Below, in pieces: positions 43,367-52,733 of a DNA stretch of 64,000 nt (positions are counted from its first letter, which is position 1; each line of letters opens with the position of its first letter). The notes beneath the pieces are model-generated. The model saw only the letters and a program-made list of their open reading frames with translations, ran no database searches and was not told the DNA's origin. The DNA lies in NCBI RefSeq assembly GCF_004167675.1, contig NZ_SEZQ01000009.1. One strand, written 5' to 3'. The stretch is from Aliivibrio finisterrensis_A. GTDB taxonomy: Bacteria; Pseudomonadota; Gammaproteobacteria; Enterobacterales; Vibrionaceae. A program made the position numbers and the translations under genes.

Positions 43367-43605
43367 GTCGAAGGTAAGTTGATGCTTCAGGTGTTTTGGC
43401 GTTTGCTGAATTTGAGCGGAATAGAATTAGGGAGCGAACTAAGGAAGGGCTAGAGAGAGCCAAAGCCGAGAGCAAAAATCTTGGAAGGCCATCAGTCCAA
43501 GCTACCACGGCTTCTGTTTAAGCAGAGAAAGCGGGAGGGCTGTCGAAGTCTAAAGTTGTGGACGCGTTTGGTTTAGGTATTGCTACGGTGGAACAAGTAA
43601 GGTAA
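43367..43605 (+). pseudogene. Serine recombinase (resolvase/invertase) remnant, frameshifted
   Basis: From 43367 one frame reads EGKLMLQVF, the usual end of the catalytic domain. From about 43390 another frame continues VLAFAEFERNRIRERTKEGL, then ERAKAESKNLGRP, the long helix and hinge leading to the helix-turn-helix. It stops at 43519 and resumes in frame with a degraded HTH (SKSKVVDAFGLGIATVEQVR) to 43605. The N-terminal catalytic serine region is missing. Frameshift, internal stop and truncation make it non-functional. The match to Tn3-type resolvases and invertases is clear from the FAEFER...RERT and LGRP motifs. It marks past mobility of this insert. Confidence 0.75.
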
Positions 43606-43785
43606 TGGGGTGTAGGCTAACAAACTTTTACCCTATTTAAATTTAAACTGTTTACCCTTCGCGCTTCAGTGTGTGTAATTTGGCCTACTTTTTCTAATCA
43701 GTGTAGTGTCCAGGCTTCTGTAGGGCTACCAGTCTATGAACTAGCTACTGCATCCGCACATATACCCCATTGAATCAAGAGGTAA

Positions 43786-46700
43786 ATGCTAGACAATTAC
43801 CATGGATATGAGAATATAAAATCAGTGATACCTTCTTCATCAGGAACATTTCATAGTATGATCATCCATCATGTACCGATAGAGCGCCGATTCGCAAACC
43901 CCTCTGAAAAACACCTTGTCGAACCCGACTTTTTGTCGTTATGGGGTGAAAATACATCTGGCAGTCTGAGTTGGGATGATTTTAAGGACAACCGTTGTGT
44001 CGTTGTGCTCGCTGATGGTAAATGTGGCAAAACTCATGAGTTTAAAAGACGAAATGAAATACTCAGGGCTAACGGGAATATATCGTTTTTCATTCCGCTT
44101 GAGCAGCTCCAAGACAGTGAAGTTCTAGATATATTGTCAGTTGAAGATGAATATACATGGGAAGATTGGCTTGCAGCCCCTGATCAGACGGCAGTGTTCT
44201 TTTTGGATGCTGTAGATGAGCTTAAGCTTCGCCAAGGAACGCTTCGTAAGGCTTTGAGGAAAATTAAAGGTACTCTCGGCGAAGCTCTATCGAGAGCAAG
44301 GTTTTTTATATCTTGTCGTCCAAGTGATTGGAATGAGGAGTTGGACGTTAAAGCCCTATCAACAATACTGCCGCCGGGAAAAATAGACCAGACACAGTTA
44401 CAACCTATAGACGGAGAGCAAGTTTTCTTACAGGTTATTTCTCGTAAGGAATGGGCTAGTAATAAAACTGAGCGGGAGATTGAAGATCATGACTCCCCTG
44501 ACAAGATCAGAGTGGTAAGCCTTCTACCTTTTACTCAAAGCGAAGCTTTGGAATTTGCGAAGCTATACTCTCCAAGTGCCTCAGAACAGTTTAATCACCA
44601 ATTATCAGAAAAAGAACTTTGGCACTTATATCGTTTCCCTTACGAAATTATGTCGGCTCTCGATCAATTAGCGGAGCAAGGGAAATTAGGTAATTTAGAG
44701 GAGCAACTTGTTTATGGCATTAACCAAAAGCTTCGCGAAATATCAGATAAAAAGCGGAACTGTCTTAGTCAAGACAAAGCACTCGATGGTGCAGAACGAG
44801 TAGCGTTAGCTTTTTTTATGACTAAAACGAGATCAATAAAGTCAACCTCTAGTGCAAGTAAAGAAAGCACCCTAAAGATTCAAGATGTTCTGACTGATTG
44901 GACATTTGATGAATGTGCGGAGCTACTTGGTAAGCCTATCTTTGACCCTACAGGAGTTGGAGCATTCAGGTTCCACCATCGTTCTACCCAAGAGTATCTG
45001 GCTGCGTTGCGCCTGAGAAAGTTAAGGGAGTTAGGTCTCAATACAAATGACTTATTTAGCCAGTTATTCGCGCGCGTAAAGAATGAAGAAGTAGTAATTC
45101 CAAGTATGGAACCAGTGACGGCGTGGTTAGCTCTGTGGTACCCCGATATATACAACGAGGTTAAAGCACGCTCCCCTTCTTTGATGTTTCGTCAAGGAAT
45201 CCCCGCTTTGCTTACAGTTGATTGCCGTGCAGAGCTTATTCGCAAATACGTTGATATGTACTCGCAAGATAAAACGTGGCGCGGTATACGAATTGGTTTT
45301 TCCGATCTAAAACGATTGGCGACACCAGAGCTATCACATGTTATTCGCGAGTTGTGGGATAAAGCTTATTCAGGACTTGATACGCGGGAGTTACTTTTAG
45401 ATCTTATCTACTTGACTCCAATGCCAAAGTGTACTGACTTGGCATTAAAAGCATTATTTGATGAGGGATTACCTATTCAGCAAAGAACTTATGCTGGATG
45501 GAGTGTGCTTGAATTTGGAGAACAAGAACAGAAAGAGAAAGTCGGAAAAGCTGTTATTAAGGGGGAGTGGCCACACAAACTGGTTCGAAGCATATTAAGC
45601 AATCTTATTCCAGAAGCTCTCTGTGTATTTGATTTCTTGGCAGTTGCTAAGTCTTTGCCTGAGAACCCTAACAACGTGCATGGGGTTGGCTATTCTTTAA
45701 TGAATGCAATCAAGTCTGAATTGCTATCAAAAGAGAAAAAGTCGTGGCTTAGAGATGAGCTTGCTCAAGCTGTATGGGATACTCGGAGTGATGAGAGTCG
45801 TATCTACAACGGTAATTCAAAATACAACCATTTTGTGGACGCTGTAATCCAAGCTTGCTTTTTAACCGTGCCTGCTGAAAAAGAGAATGTTGATGAGTGG
45901 GCTTGGTGTCTTACTGTCGCTTTTCACTTCGGGGAGCGTAGAACAAGTATTATTGCGAGTGACGAGACCAAAGCACTGGTCAAGTTGTTGTCACAAAATT
46001 TAAAGCTTAGGGAAGCATATTATTGGGCTTGCTTATGCTTAGTAGAAGAGCTTGAGAGTTATGATAGTTTCATCTTTAGCGATTATCTTATTGATTATGA
46101 AAATATATTATCTCCATTCACTATTAACGATCTTTTGTGGTTAGAACGAGCTTTTATTGAGAGCGAATCAAAAAATAAAAAGGACGCCGCCTTTTATCAA
46201 ATAATTCAGCTTGTTAAACATGAATCCTCTTCAAGAGCAATTGAGTTCTTGTCTTCATCACTTTCTGCGGGTACTGAATATGCAGATATGTTAGAGCGAA
46301 CCTTAACCCCTCCCGAACGAGAGCCTGATGAATACGAGCTTGAACATCGCCAAAAAATGGAAAAATTTGCTGAAGAGGAAGCAAAAAGGGTCGAAGATTG
46401 GATGGATTGGAGGGACGAGGTTCTTGCTAGTGAGGATTTTTGTTTAGGTGAGGATGAATATGAGAACACGATTTACAACCTGTTCAGATTTCTAGAACAG
46501 AGTCGTGAGCGTTCGACGTGGGGCGGGTGGGACTCTAATCTAATTGAAAGAGCCTTTTCCAAAAAATTTGTCGATGCCCTGAGACCAAGGCTATCAGACT
46601 ATTGGAAGGTAACGGATGTTCAGCTATTCAGTGAACGAAGTAGTGAAGCTAAGAACTCTTTTTCTAATCAGACCTTAATGGCTCTTACAGCAGTTAAGTG

Positions 46701-48177
46701 CGACTCTGAAAGTATGTGTTGGCCGATAGGTTTGACTGATGAGCAGATTCGTCATGCTGTAAAGATCTCAACTATCGAACTCAATAAATTTGCCAACTAT
46801 ATTCATTTGTTAATAGATAAGTCTCCCGAAATTGTTGAAGAAGTCTTTACATTAGAGACTCAGATGCAATTGGAAGGTTTCGCTGAGTTAGGCAAAGTTC
46901 CTATACTCCATGAGGCTCTATATTCAGATTACCTTATCGTAAAAGGTAGCGTTATCAAGGCAATATTGACGAGACTTGATTTTATTGAGGCTGGCATGAA
47001 AACAGGTTCTAATAATGATCTCAAGTATGCTTTCGAATTAGTGGTTAAGTTTGGTGCAGACACTCCCAAAGCCTTATTAGCTGGAGTAGTGGATAACTTC
47101 TTAGATAACCCTATTGATTCCGTTGATGATCGTAATGCTTGGGTTGCGAGGTTGGCTAATCTCGATTTAGTGAAAGGCTGCGCTAGGATCATCAAATTTA
47201 CGGAAAATAAATGCGCTGATGGTAATCTAGACCTATTTGGAAAAGTCTTTGGTGACCGTCATAGCATACAGCAGCCAACGTTTGAGCATTTAGAGCCTAT
47301 TCAGAGGTTAGCTGTATTGAAGCCACTGGTTATTCGTTCTTATGAAGTTGTTCAGCCTTCTTCTGATATAGAAAGAGAAGGTTCATTTACACCGGGCAGA
47401 AGAGACTATGCTGAGCATGCTCGCAGCTTCCTGCTTGAAAGCCTATTTAAAGTAGAATCACTCCATACAATTGATACTTTATACGAGTTGGCTGCGATGC
47501 CTTTGTTCAATGATGTATCTTGTAGGCTAAAGCAAGCCGCTGTTGAGCTCGCGGCTAGAATCTCAGAGCCGAAGCCAATGCCAGTAGAGATATTTAATCA
47601 ATTTAATAGAGAGCGAAATTATCAACCCTATGATGACTACTCTCTATTTATGGTTATGAATAACAGGCTAGATGATTTTGAGCATAGTTTACTCAATGAT
47701 GAGGCAAGCATAGTCGATACGTTGAGAAAAGTGGATGGCGAAACCGAGCTTCGCAGGTTTATTTCCAATTACCTATATCACGATAGCCGTGGTGCTTACT
47801 CGGTAACTCAAGAAGCGGTAGTTGCTGCCGAAAAAAGAACAGATATTCGACTTAATGTAGATCGCATCGATAGGTATGCCTCTATAGAACTCAAGCTTGA
47901 TGATAGTCGACATAACTGGTCGGGTTCTGCGCTGAAAGTTGCATTAGTTGATCAGTTAGTTGGGCGATATCTAAATCACAAGAAATGTTATGTTGGTTGC
48001 CTTCTAATATGTATGAGAGAGTCCCGCAATTGGGAAAATCCAGAGACAGGTAAAAAAATGAACCTAGAAGAGACAGTAAGCTGGCTTCAAGGTATCGCAG
48101 ACGGCATCATATTACAACGCCCGGAGCTACTAGTTTCAGTGAAGGGAATCGACTACTCTAAAATAGCAAATGAATGA
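43786..48177 (+). CDS. Very large NACHT/STAND-type NTPase with alpha-solenoid-like C-terminus
   Basis: This is a 1463-residue soluble protein. A P-loop NTPase domain begins near residue 65: Walker A ADGKCGKT (Lys82), Walker B AVFFLDAVDELK (Asp141, Asp144, Glu145), a sensor-like FFISCRPSDW, and at 396-410 FHHRSTQEYLAALRL, the winged-helix motif typical of NACHT proteins. The remaining 1000 or so residues look helical and repetitive, with no transmembrane segment. No nuclease, TIR, protease or other effector is recognisable, and the N-terminus before the NTPase is only about 60 residues. STAND/NACHT NTPases of this build (Avs, bNACHT) act in phage defence; assignment to a defence role is inference. 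It is alone in its insert, with its own UUCG terminator and flanking repeats. Confidence 0.75.
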   Translation: MLDNYHGYENIKSVIPSSSGTFHSMIIHHVPIERRFANPSEKHLVEPDFLSLWGENTSGSLSWDDFKDNRCVVVLADGKCGKTHEFKRRNEILRANGNISFFIPLEQLQDSEVLDILSVEDEYTWEDWLAAPDQTAVFFLDAVDELKLRQGTLRKALRKIKGTLGEALSRARFFISCRPSDWNEELDVKALSTILPPGKIDQTQLQPIDGEQVFLQVISRKEWASNKTEREIEDHDSPDKIRVVSLLPFTQSEALEFAKLYSPSASEQFNHQLSEKELWHLYRFPYEIMSALDQLAEQGKLGNLEEQLVYGINQKLREISDKKRNCLSQDKALDGAERVALAFFMTKTRSIKSTSSASKESTLKIQDVLTDWTFDECAELLGKPIFDPTGVGAFRFHHRSTQEYLAALRLRKLRELGLNTNDLFSQLFARVKNEEVVIPSMEPVTAWLALWYPDIYNEVKARSPSLMFRQGIPALLTVDCRAELIRKYVDMYSQDKTWRGIRIGFSDLKRLATPELSHVIRELWDKAYSGLDTRELLLDLIYLTPMPKCTDLALKALFDEGLPIQQRTYAGWSVLEFGEQEQKEKVGKAVIKGEWPHKLVRSILSNLIPEALCVFDFLAVAKSLPENPNNVHGVGYSLMNAIKSELLSKEKKSWLRDELAQAVWDTRSDESRIYNGNSKYNHFVDAVIQACFLTVPAEKENVDEWAWCLTVAFHFGERRTSIIASDETKALVKLLSQNLKLREAYYWACLCLVEELESYDSFIFSDYLIDYENILSPFTINDLLWLERAFIESESKNKKDAAFYQIIQLVKHESSSRAIEFLSSSLSAGTEYADMLERTLTPPEREPDEYELEHRQKMEKFAEEEAKRVEDWMDWRDEVLASEDFCLGEDEYENTIYNLFRFLEQSRERSTWGGWDSNLIERAFSKKFVDALRPRLSDYWKVTDVQLFSERSSEAKNSFSNQTLMALTAVKCDSESMCWPIGLTDEQIRHAVKISTIELNKFANYIHLLIDKSPEIVEEVFTLETQMQLEGFAELGKVPILHEALYSDYLIVKGSVIKAILTRLDFIEAGMKTGSNNDLKYAFELVVKFGADTPKALLAGVVDNFLDNPIDSVDDRNAWVARLANLDLVKGCARIIKFTENKCADGNLDLFGKVFGDRHSIQQPTFEHLEPIQRLAVLKPLVIRSYEVVQPSSDIEREGSFTPGRRDYAEHARSFLLESLFKVESLHTIDTLYELAAMPLFNDVSCRLKQAAVELAARISEPKPMPVEIFNQFNRERNYQPYDDYSLFMVMNNRLDDFEHSLLNDEASIVDTLRKVDGETELRRFISNYLYHDSRGAYSVTQEAVVAAEKRTDIRLNVDRIDRYASIELKLDDSRHNWSGSALKVALVDQLVGRYLNHKKCYVGCLLICMRESRNWENPETGKKMNLEETVSWLQGIADGIILQRPELLVSVKGIDYSKIANE

Positions 48178-48200
48178 TGTAGTAGTATTTTGAGTTCTTA

Positions 48201-48225
48201 GGCAAGGCTTCGGTCTTGCCTTTCT
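48201..48225 (+). terminator. Terminator of the NTPase gene
   Basis: GGCAAGGC-TTCG-GTCTTGCC is an eight-bp stem (one G-T) closed by a UUCG tetraloop and followed by TTTCT, starting 23 bases after the stop. Confidence 0.8.
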
Positions 48226-48606
48226 ATTCGCTGATGAGTTACTCCACTTTGGCAAGGACTGATAAATTTAGATTTAAACGCTGTTATTTTTTGATTGCTG
48301 TGGTGGCTGAGCTTGGGACTATTGTTTCAAGCACTTTACTGAGATATTAAGGAAGGTGTGTTCGTGAATTTATTTGTGAGCTTGTTGTTGGCGTTTTACA
48401 GACACAAAAAAGCCCAACCTCTTTCGAAGTTGGGCTTTTCCAAACGTTTGGTGGGCTGGGGTCATCTGATTTGGTGTTGTATCATTCTGTTTTATAATGA
48501 ATAAGTCGTGTTTATTTTATTTTTGGAATACGTTATGGAATACATCAGGTGTTTTTGTTACTTCATTTGTGATTTCTATATCTACTAATAGTCGGTGTTA
48601 TAAGGT
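48226..48606. other. Gap at the right border of the NTPase insert
   Basis: This non-coding stretch holds a terminator-like hairpin (AAAAAGCCCAAC with GTTGGGCTTTT, about 48406-48439) and the right direct-repeat copy. I see no credible gene on either strand. Confidence 0.55.
48427..48457 (+). repeat. Right copy of the 31-bp direct repeat (candidate attR)
   Basis: This segment matches 43173-43203 at 27 of 31 positions; its mismatches are in the TC/CT step after GGGCTTT, one G/A before CGTTTGGTG, and one T/G near the end. As at the left copy, the repeat forms the descending arm of a GCCCAAC/GTTGGGC terminator, so insertion at a terminator is suggested. Confidence 0.65.
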
Positions 48607-50259
48607 CTAATTCACCTTAGAATCTACTACTGGGTCTATATACAGGAAATATGACTCTGGCTCAAACATTGAAATACCAATGTTAATTAATTCATCATTG
48701 GCTGTTAGAATTTGAATATCATTTGTTTTCACTTTTTCACTTTTCTTCATTATATCTCGTACTACTTTATCTACTTCAGTTAACGCTGAGTGCTTAGAGT
48801 TCGTTATTGAAAGAGTATTAGATAAATCACAGGAAGTCAGTCCTATTGTACTTAGAGACCATGGAACTAAAGCGAGGATATGATAATCTGTAAGTGTAAT
48901 GGAAATACTTCCTGTGGAGAATGCACCATGTGATTCTATTTCTGTGGAAACATCGATGGTATCGAAATATGAAGTCATTAATTGCTTGAAATGATTATTC
49001 AGAGTTATTAACGGTTTAAGCCATTTATCCCCTTTAGCTTTATGAATAAGAGATTCGATATTTTCCCATTCATTTGCAATGTTGCATATTTGAACATCTG
49101 TTTGTAGATAGAACTTTAATAACGCATTGTAAATATTAGTGGCATGAGTAATTATTATTGCTTTAATCGATTCTGGTACGTTGATGCTTTTTAACTCATC
49201 AATAATATTGCATTTATTTTTTGTTTCTGGCGATTTATTTTTCCATTCGTCATGCCATTTTTTTGCATATAATGCTTCTTCTTCAGATACGTCAATTTTA
49301 TTTTTTTTAATCCAGCCTGATAATACTGTGTGAGATTTAGGGTCTAAATTGTGATCTTTCATTTTTAGGAGGGTATGTTTTTTAACATTTGAAATTTTGT
49401 TACTATTAGACATAGAAAGAGTTTTTGTTACTAGGCCTAATTTTAATGGAGCATCTATGATCTGTTGCTCTTGGCCTTTTATCAGTTCTTGTTCAGCACT
49501 CTTATTACTGACTTCTTCTTGTGTTTTCTGAGGTAGCGGCTGAGAGTTATCCACTTTAGGTTGAGCAGTTTGTGGGACTATATCTTCTTTTATTGTTTGG
49601 TACTTCATTGCTTCAGATAGCATAGACTCTAACTTCTCAAACCTAGCGTTAGTATCATTGTTAAGAGCTTCTATCTTTTCAATTATTTGGCTTTCTATTT
49701 GTGCCTTATCTTCGATTTTTTCTTCTTGATGGTTATTAGAAATAGGCACTATTTCTATAGGTGATTTAACACTTCTTTTTGGCACTTCTGCTCGTGCTTT
49801 CTTTCTCATTTCTTGTGTTATTTCTTTTCTGAGTTCTTTCTCTAATTCCTGTCTTATATCTTGATGTTCACCATATTCATTGTAAATTAAATCAAGAATT
49901 GTATCTTTGATTGTGGCTTTTTTACCTTCAAGTTCTTTAAGATCTTTTAGAGAGATTAACTTATCATACTCGTCACTTGTTAGCTCTATGTTAATCTGTT
50001 TGTAATTTTCACGTTGTTTAAGTTTCTTCCTCCAAGCAGACATTACATTTTTTCTGATCTTCTTATCGTGTTCAGTGCCACCGTGAAGTTTCTCAAAAAA
50101 CAGCTCAAACAGTTCTTGTGATTTTGCTTCTCTAGTTCCTTTTATGCTAGGTATTGAAATATCAGATTTTAGCTTTCGAGTACTGTCTAGGAAGTACTCT
50201 GTTAACCATGCTCTATCATCTTTATTATTCCAATCAAAGTCAGTTAGCGTGTTGTTCAT
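48607..50259 (-). CDS. Unknown coiled-coil protein with possible MatP-like/RHH DNA-binding N-terminus
   Basis: I do not recognise this 550-residue protein as a named family. The N-terminal 120 residues resemble MatP in layout: a tryptophan-rich start (WNNKDDRAWLTEYF), a helical middle, a basic KKLKQRENYK, then INIELTSDEYDKLISLKDLKE...TIKDTILDLI, which looks like a ribbon-helix-helix strand and helices. Residues about 125-235 are highly charged coiled coil (EKELRKEITQEMRKKARAEV; AQIESQIIEKIEALNND). A Gln/Pro-rich linker and a mixed C-terminal domain follow. The KfrA/MatP-like shape suggests a plasmid- or island-borne DNA-organising or regulatory protein. It is divergent from the next gene, with repeated ACTAGTAT motifs between them. 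Confidence 0.55.
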   Translation of the reverse strand: MNNTLTDFDWNNKDDRAWLTEYFLDSTRKLKSDISIPSIKGTREAKSQELFELFFEKLHGGTEHDKKIRKNVMSAWRKKLKQRENYKQINIELTSDEYDKLISLKDLKELEGKKATIKDTILDLIYNEYGEHQDIRQELEKELRKEITQEMRKKARAEVPKRSVKSPIEIVPISNNHQEEKIEDKAQIESQIIEKIEALNNDTNARFEKLESMLSEAMKYQTIKEDIVPQTAQPKVDNSQPLPQKTQEEVSNKSAEQELIKGQEQQIIDAPLKLGLVTKTLSMSNSNKISNVKKHTLLKMKDHNLDPKSHTVLSGWIKKNKIDVSEEEALYAKKWHDEWKNKSPETKNKCNIIDELKSINVPESIKAIIITHATNIYNALLKFYLQTDVQICNIANEWENIESLIHKAKGDKWLKPLITLNNHFKQLMTSYFDTIDVSTEIESHGAFSTGSISITLTDYHILALVPWSLSTIGLTSCDLSNTLSITNSKHSALTEVDKVVRDIMKKSEKVKTNDIQILTANDELINIGISMFEPESYFLYIDPVVDSKVN

Positions 50260-50317
50260 TGTTGTATATCCTTTTTTTAAAAACTTATTTTAGGTATTAT
50301 ACAAGCCTTTGATATTA

Positions 50318-50341
50318 ACTAGTATCTATTAAAACTAGTAT
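50318..50341. promoter_or_regulatory. Twin ACTAGTAT motifs in a divergent promoter
   Basis: ACTAGTAT occurs at 50318-50325 and 50334-50341, 16 bp apart; each contains the palindrome ACTAGT. Both fall in the 112-bp gap between divergently transcribed genes, one of which may encode a ribbon-helix-helix protein. This is a plausible autoregulatory operator. Confidence 0.45.
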
Positions 50342-50371
50342 TTGGTTATTAATGGTTAACAGGGTGTATAT

Positions 50372-51739
50372 ATGGATTTTAATCCTAGTTTAGTTAGGTG
50401 TGTATTATCTAATGTAGAGGGGCTTAGTCCTGAAGGGCGTTTTTTATTGCTGTGTTTGCTCTATGAGTATAGCGTGGAAAGTAAAGAAATAGAAATTACA
50501 GTAGAACAGCTTGTTAGTCAGTATGGAGTGACAAGAACTGTTTGTTCGGAAGTATCGAATTTTTTGTCGTTACCTAAAAATAAATTAGCCCAAATAAGAC
50601 GGTCAAAAGTACGGTATTGTGAGTTTGATTCAGTCTCGTTAAGTAAGCTTAGTTCTGATTTTGATAACGGACAGTATGACAATGTTCATCGTTTTACAGT
50701 TGTTGATTTGTTAACAAAGAAGTCTACGGTAGATGGTGTGAAAAATGAATGTGACTTGAGCGTGTCAAATCTCTTGCTCTTAATTATTCTATTAATCCAC
50801 TCTGATTCTTCTGGTTCCGTTGAGGGGGTGAGTAAAGCCAAAATTAGAAAAATGATGGGTGGAATATCTTCTGATCGTTTAAAATCTCAGTTAAAAACAT
50901 TAAATAAAGTTAAGTACATTCTTGTGGACAGTAGAGGGGGAACAGGGCGTAAATTATTTGGGAAAGTATCAAATAATTATTTATTGAGTATCGGTGAATT
51001 ACAAGGATATAGTAAATCTATTGAAGATGAAGAAACGATTCAAAGTTTATCTGTGCTACTTGGTGTTAAGTCGATGGCTAGGAAAGTGGAATTACTTCTA
51101 CCATTAATGAATAAAATTAAGGAAGGTAAAAACAAGAAATTATTTGATTTAATCGGTGATGATGCTGATCGATATATGGATATGACTCGAATCATTATTA
51201 ATAAATGTGAACGTATTGTATCTATTATTCTTGAACGGTACTGGGGTGAATTAGAAGTACTGACGATAAAAGATTGTCAATTTTTAGATGAACCAAGAAT
51301 GAAATCATTTTTTACAGCAGGAAGTCTTTTTTCTATTCAACATATCTGTAGTATTAAAAAACCTACAAATAACGATATAAAAAAACAATATGCAGAAGAG
51401 GTGCTTGTTACGAACGATTCTTTTAACGAGTTTTTATTGAATAAAAAGAATGCCGATGGTCTTGTTATAGATGCGCATTACTTAACTGAGTTTCTACTTG
51501 AGAATTCAATAATAATGGCAATTAGAATTAAGAAATTACTTACTTCCCATTCTAAGTATGAATATGACGAAATAGAAAGTATTTCTATTGGGTTTGGTAA
51601 GGTTGCTATAAGTGCTTATGAACTCGTCATAAGTCTGAGGGTTGCTAAAGGGTATTCGGTTTATTCAATATCAACATTTAAAAAAGAGAATAAACATAGT
51701 GTTCATAGGGTTACTTTGACCACATGGAAGTGCACCTAA
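50372..51739 (+). CDS. Unknown accessory protein, 455 residues
   Basis: I do not recognise this protein. The N-terminus (LSPEGRFLLLCLLYEYSVESKEIEITVEQLVSQYGVTRTVCSEVSNFL) looks like a winged helix, and a second one may lie near residues 135-200 (SNLLLLIILLIHSDSSGSVEGVSKAKIRKMMG...RLKSQLKTLNKVKYILVDSRGGTGRKLF). The second half is helical without clear motifs. There is no signal peptide or convincing membrane span. AT-rich codon use and position in the accessory region suggest a mobile-element gene, perhaps a regulator or replication accessory. It is divergent from the coiled-coil gene and followed by a long non-coding stretch with repeats and a YagK-type gene. Confidence 0.6.
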   Translation: MDFNPSLVRCVLSNVEGLSPEGRFLLLCLLYEYSVESKEIEITVEQLVSQYGVTRTVCSEVSNFLSLPKNKLAQIRRSKVRYCEFDSVSLSKLSSDFDNGQYDNVHRFTVVDLLTKKSTVDGVKNECDLSVSNLLLLIILLIHSDSSGSVEGVSKAKIRKMMGGISSDRLKSQLKTLNKVKYILVDSRGGTGRKLFGKVSNNYLLSIGELQGYSKSIEDEETIQSLSVLLGVKSMARKVELLLPLMNKIKEGKNKKLFDLIGDDADRYMDMTRIIINKCERIVSIILERYWGELEVLTIKDCQFLDEPRMKSFFTAGSLFSIQHICSIKKPTNNDIKKQYAEEVLVTNDSFNEFLLNKKNADGLVIDAHYLTEFLLENSIIMAIRIKKLLTSHSKYEYDEIESISIGFGKVAISAYELVISLRVAKGYSVYSISTFKKENKHSVHRVTLTTWKCT

Positions 51740-52079
51740 CGTCAGAGTAATTTCATTTCTGCTATCCTGTGAATGTCTAGGGTATTTTTGATTAATGCCC
51801 TTAACATCCTTTAGGTGACAACAATCGTGTAGTGTTGGATATAATATTATATATGTTCTTTATATACCCTATTAACTATATGTTCTTTCTTAATACATAC
51901 TCTCTCATACATACCATTGTTCTTTAGTAATACACACTAACCATACTGCCTACTGATACCTTCCTAGTCATACTCATTAGTAATCCTAACCAACACATAT
52001 CCATTACCCATTTGATTAATCCTTATCACCAATAAAAAATAATCTACTCAATTATTCCTTTGAGACTAACTTTTAAGGA
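51740..52079. repeat. Non-coding region with iteron-like repeats before a Rep-like gene
   Basis: The 12-base sequence TATATGTTCTTT occurs at 51850-51861 and 51877-51888, and its core TGTTCTTT again at 51918-51925. The surroundings are strongly AT-rich (TTATATATG, TATATACCC). No gene is visible in these 340 bases. The layout, short repeats in AT-rich DNA upstream of a replication-like gene, could be an origin, but three copies are few. Confidence 0.4.
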
Positions 52080-52085
52080 ATGAAC

Positions 52086-52700
52086 ATGTATACATTACCG
52101 ATACCATATTCTGAATATAACAATGGGAAGGGATTAAATCCAAATTACTTAACTATTCTTGGTGATACACTTCAACACTCATTGAATGATTATAATAGGG
52201 TTTTTGCATTGAGAGTGGATTTACATCTATCAGGCTTTGAATTAATTGATGTGAATAGGAAAATAACTCGCTTTATAGATTCCCTTAAAGCACAACTGAA
52301 AGCCTGTGAATTAAAGCGGAGTAAGCGAGGAACACGTATTTACCCTAATACCCTACGTTATGTATGGGCGAAAGAAACAGGCATCAAGAGCAAACGAGAG
52401 CACTACCATTTACTATTGTTGTTTAATAAAGATGCTTATTATCGATTAGGTGATTATACATTTTCAGAATCATTAGCATATAAAATAGAACAGGCTTGGT
52501 ATGGTGCATTAAGTATTTCTAAAATAAATCGAAAGGGATTAGTTCATTTTCCTAAAAATAGTAGTCATTACATTGATAAAAATTCAAATGAATATGAGAA
52601 TCAAGTTGATAAGGTGATGTACCGAGGTAGCTATCTTTGTAAAAACTATAGCAAAGTTATATCGCCTAAAGTTCGTTCATTTGGGTCTAGTACTAAATAA
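52086..52700 (+). CDS. YagK/YfjJ-type (inovirus Gp2-like) protein
   Basis: This 204-residue protein resembles the YagK/YfjJ C-terminal domain family found in satellites, inovirus-like and other integrative elements. The central segment LRYVWAKETGIKSKREHYHLLLLFNKDAYYRLGDY is typical, with its H-x-H-type histidines (EHYHLLLL) recalling HUH replication/nicking proteins. A tyrosine-rich region, DKVMYRGSYLCKNYSK, follows. I choose ATG 52086 because AAGGA (52075-52079) is six bases upstream; the in-frame ATG at 52080 would touch it. A replication or mobilisation role is inferred from the family, not shown. Confidence 0.65.
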   Translation: MYTLPIPYSEYNNGKGLNPNYLTILGDTLQHSLNDYNRVFALRVDLHLSGFELIDVNRKITRFIDSLKAQLKACELKRSKRGTRIYPNTLRYVWAKETGIKSKREHYHLLLLFNKDAYYRLGDYTFSESLAYKIEQAWYGALSISKINRKGLVHFPKNSSHYIDKNSNEYENQVDKVMYRGSYLCKNYSKVISPKVRSFGSSTK

Positions 52701-52733
52701 GGGCTTTTAGTTAATAATATAGTATCTAAATCA

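Noticed and set aside
48427..48470. Relict tRNA or tmRNA 3' end on the minus strand (GTTTGGTGGGCTGGGG resembles a complemented CCA end)
   Set aside because: No T-loop or acceptor-stem partner follows, so a tRNA/tmRNA attachment site cannot be supported.
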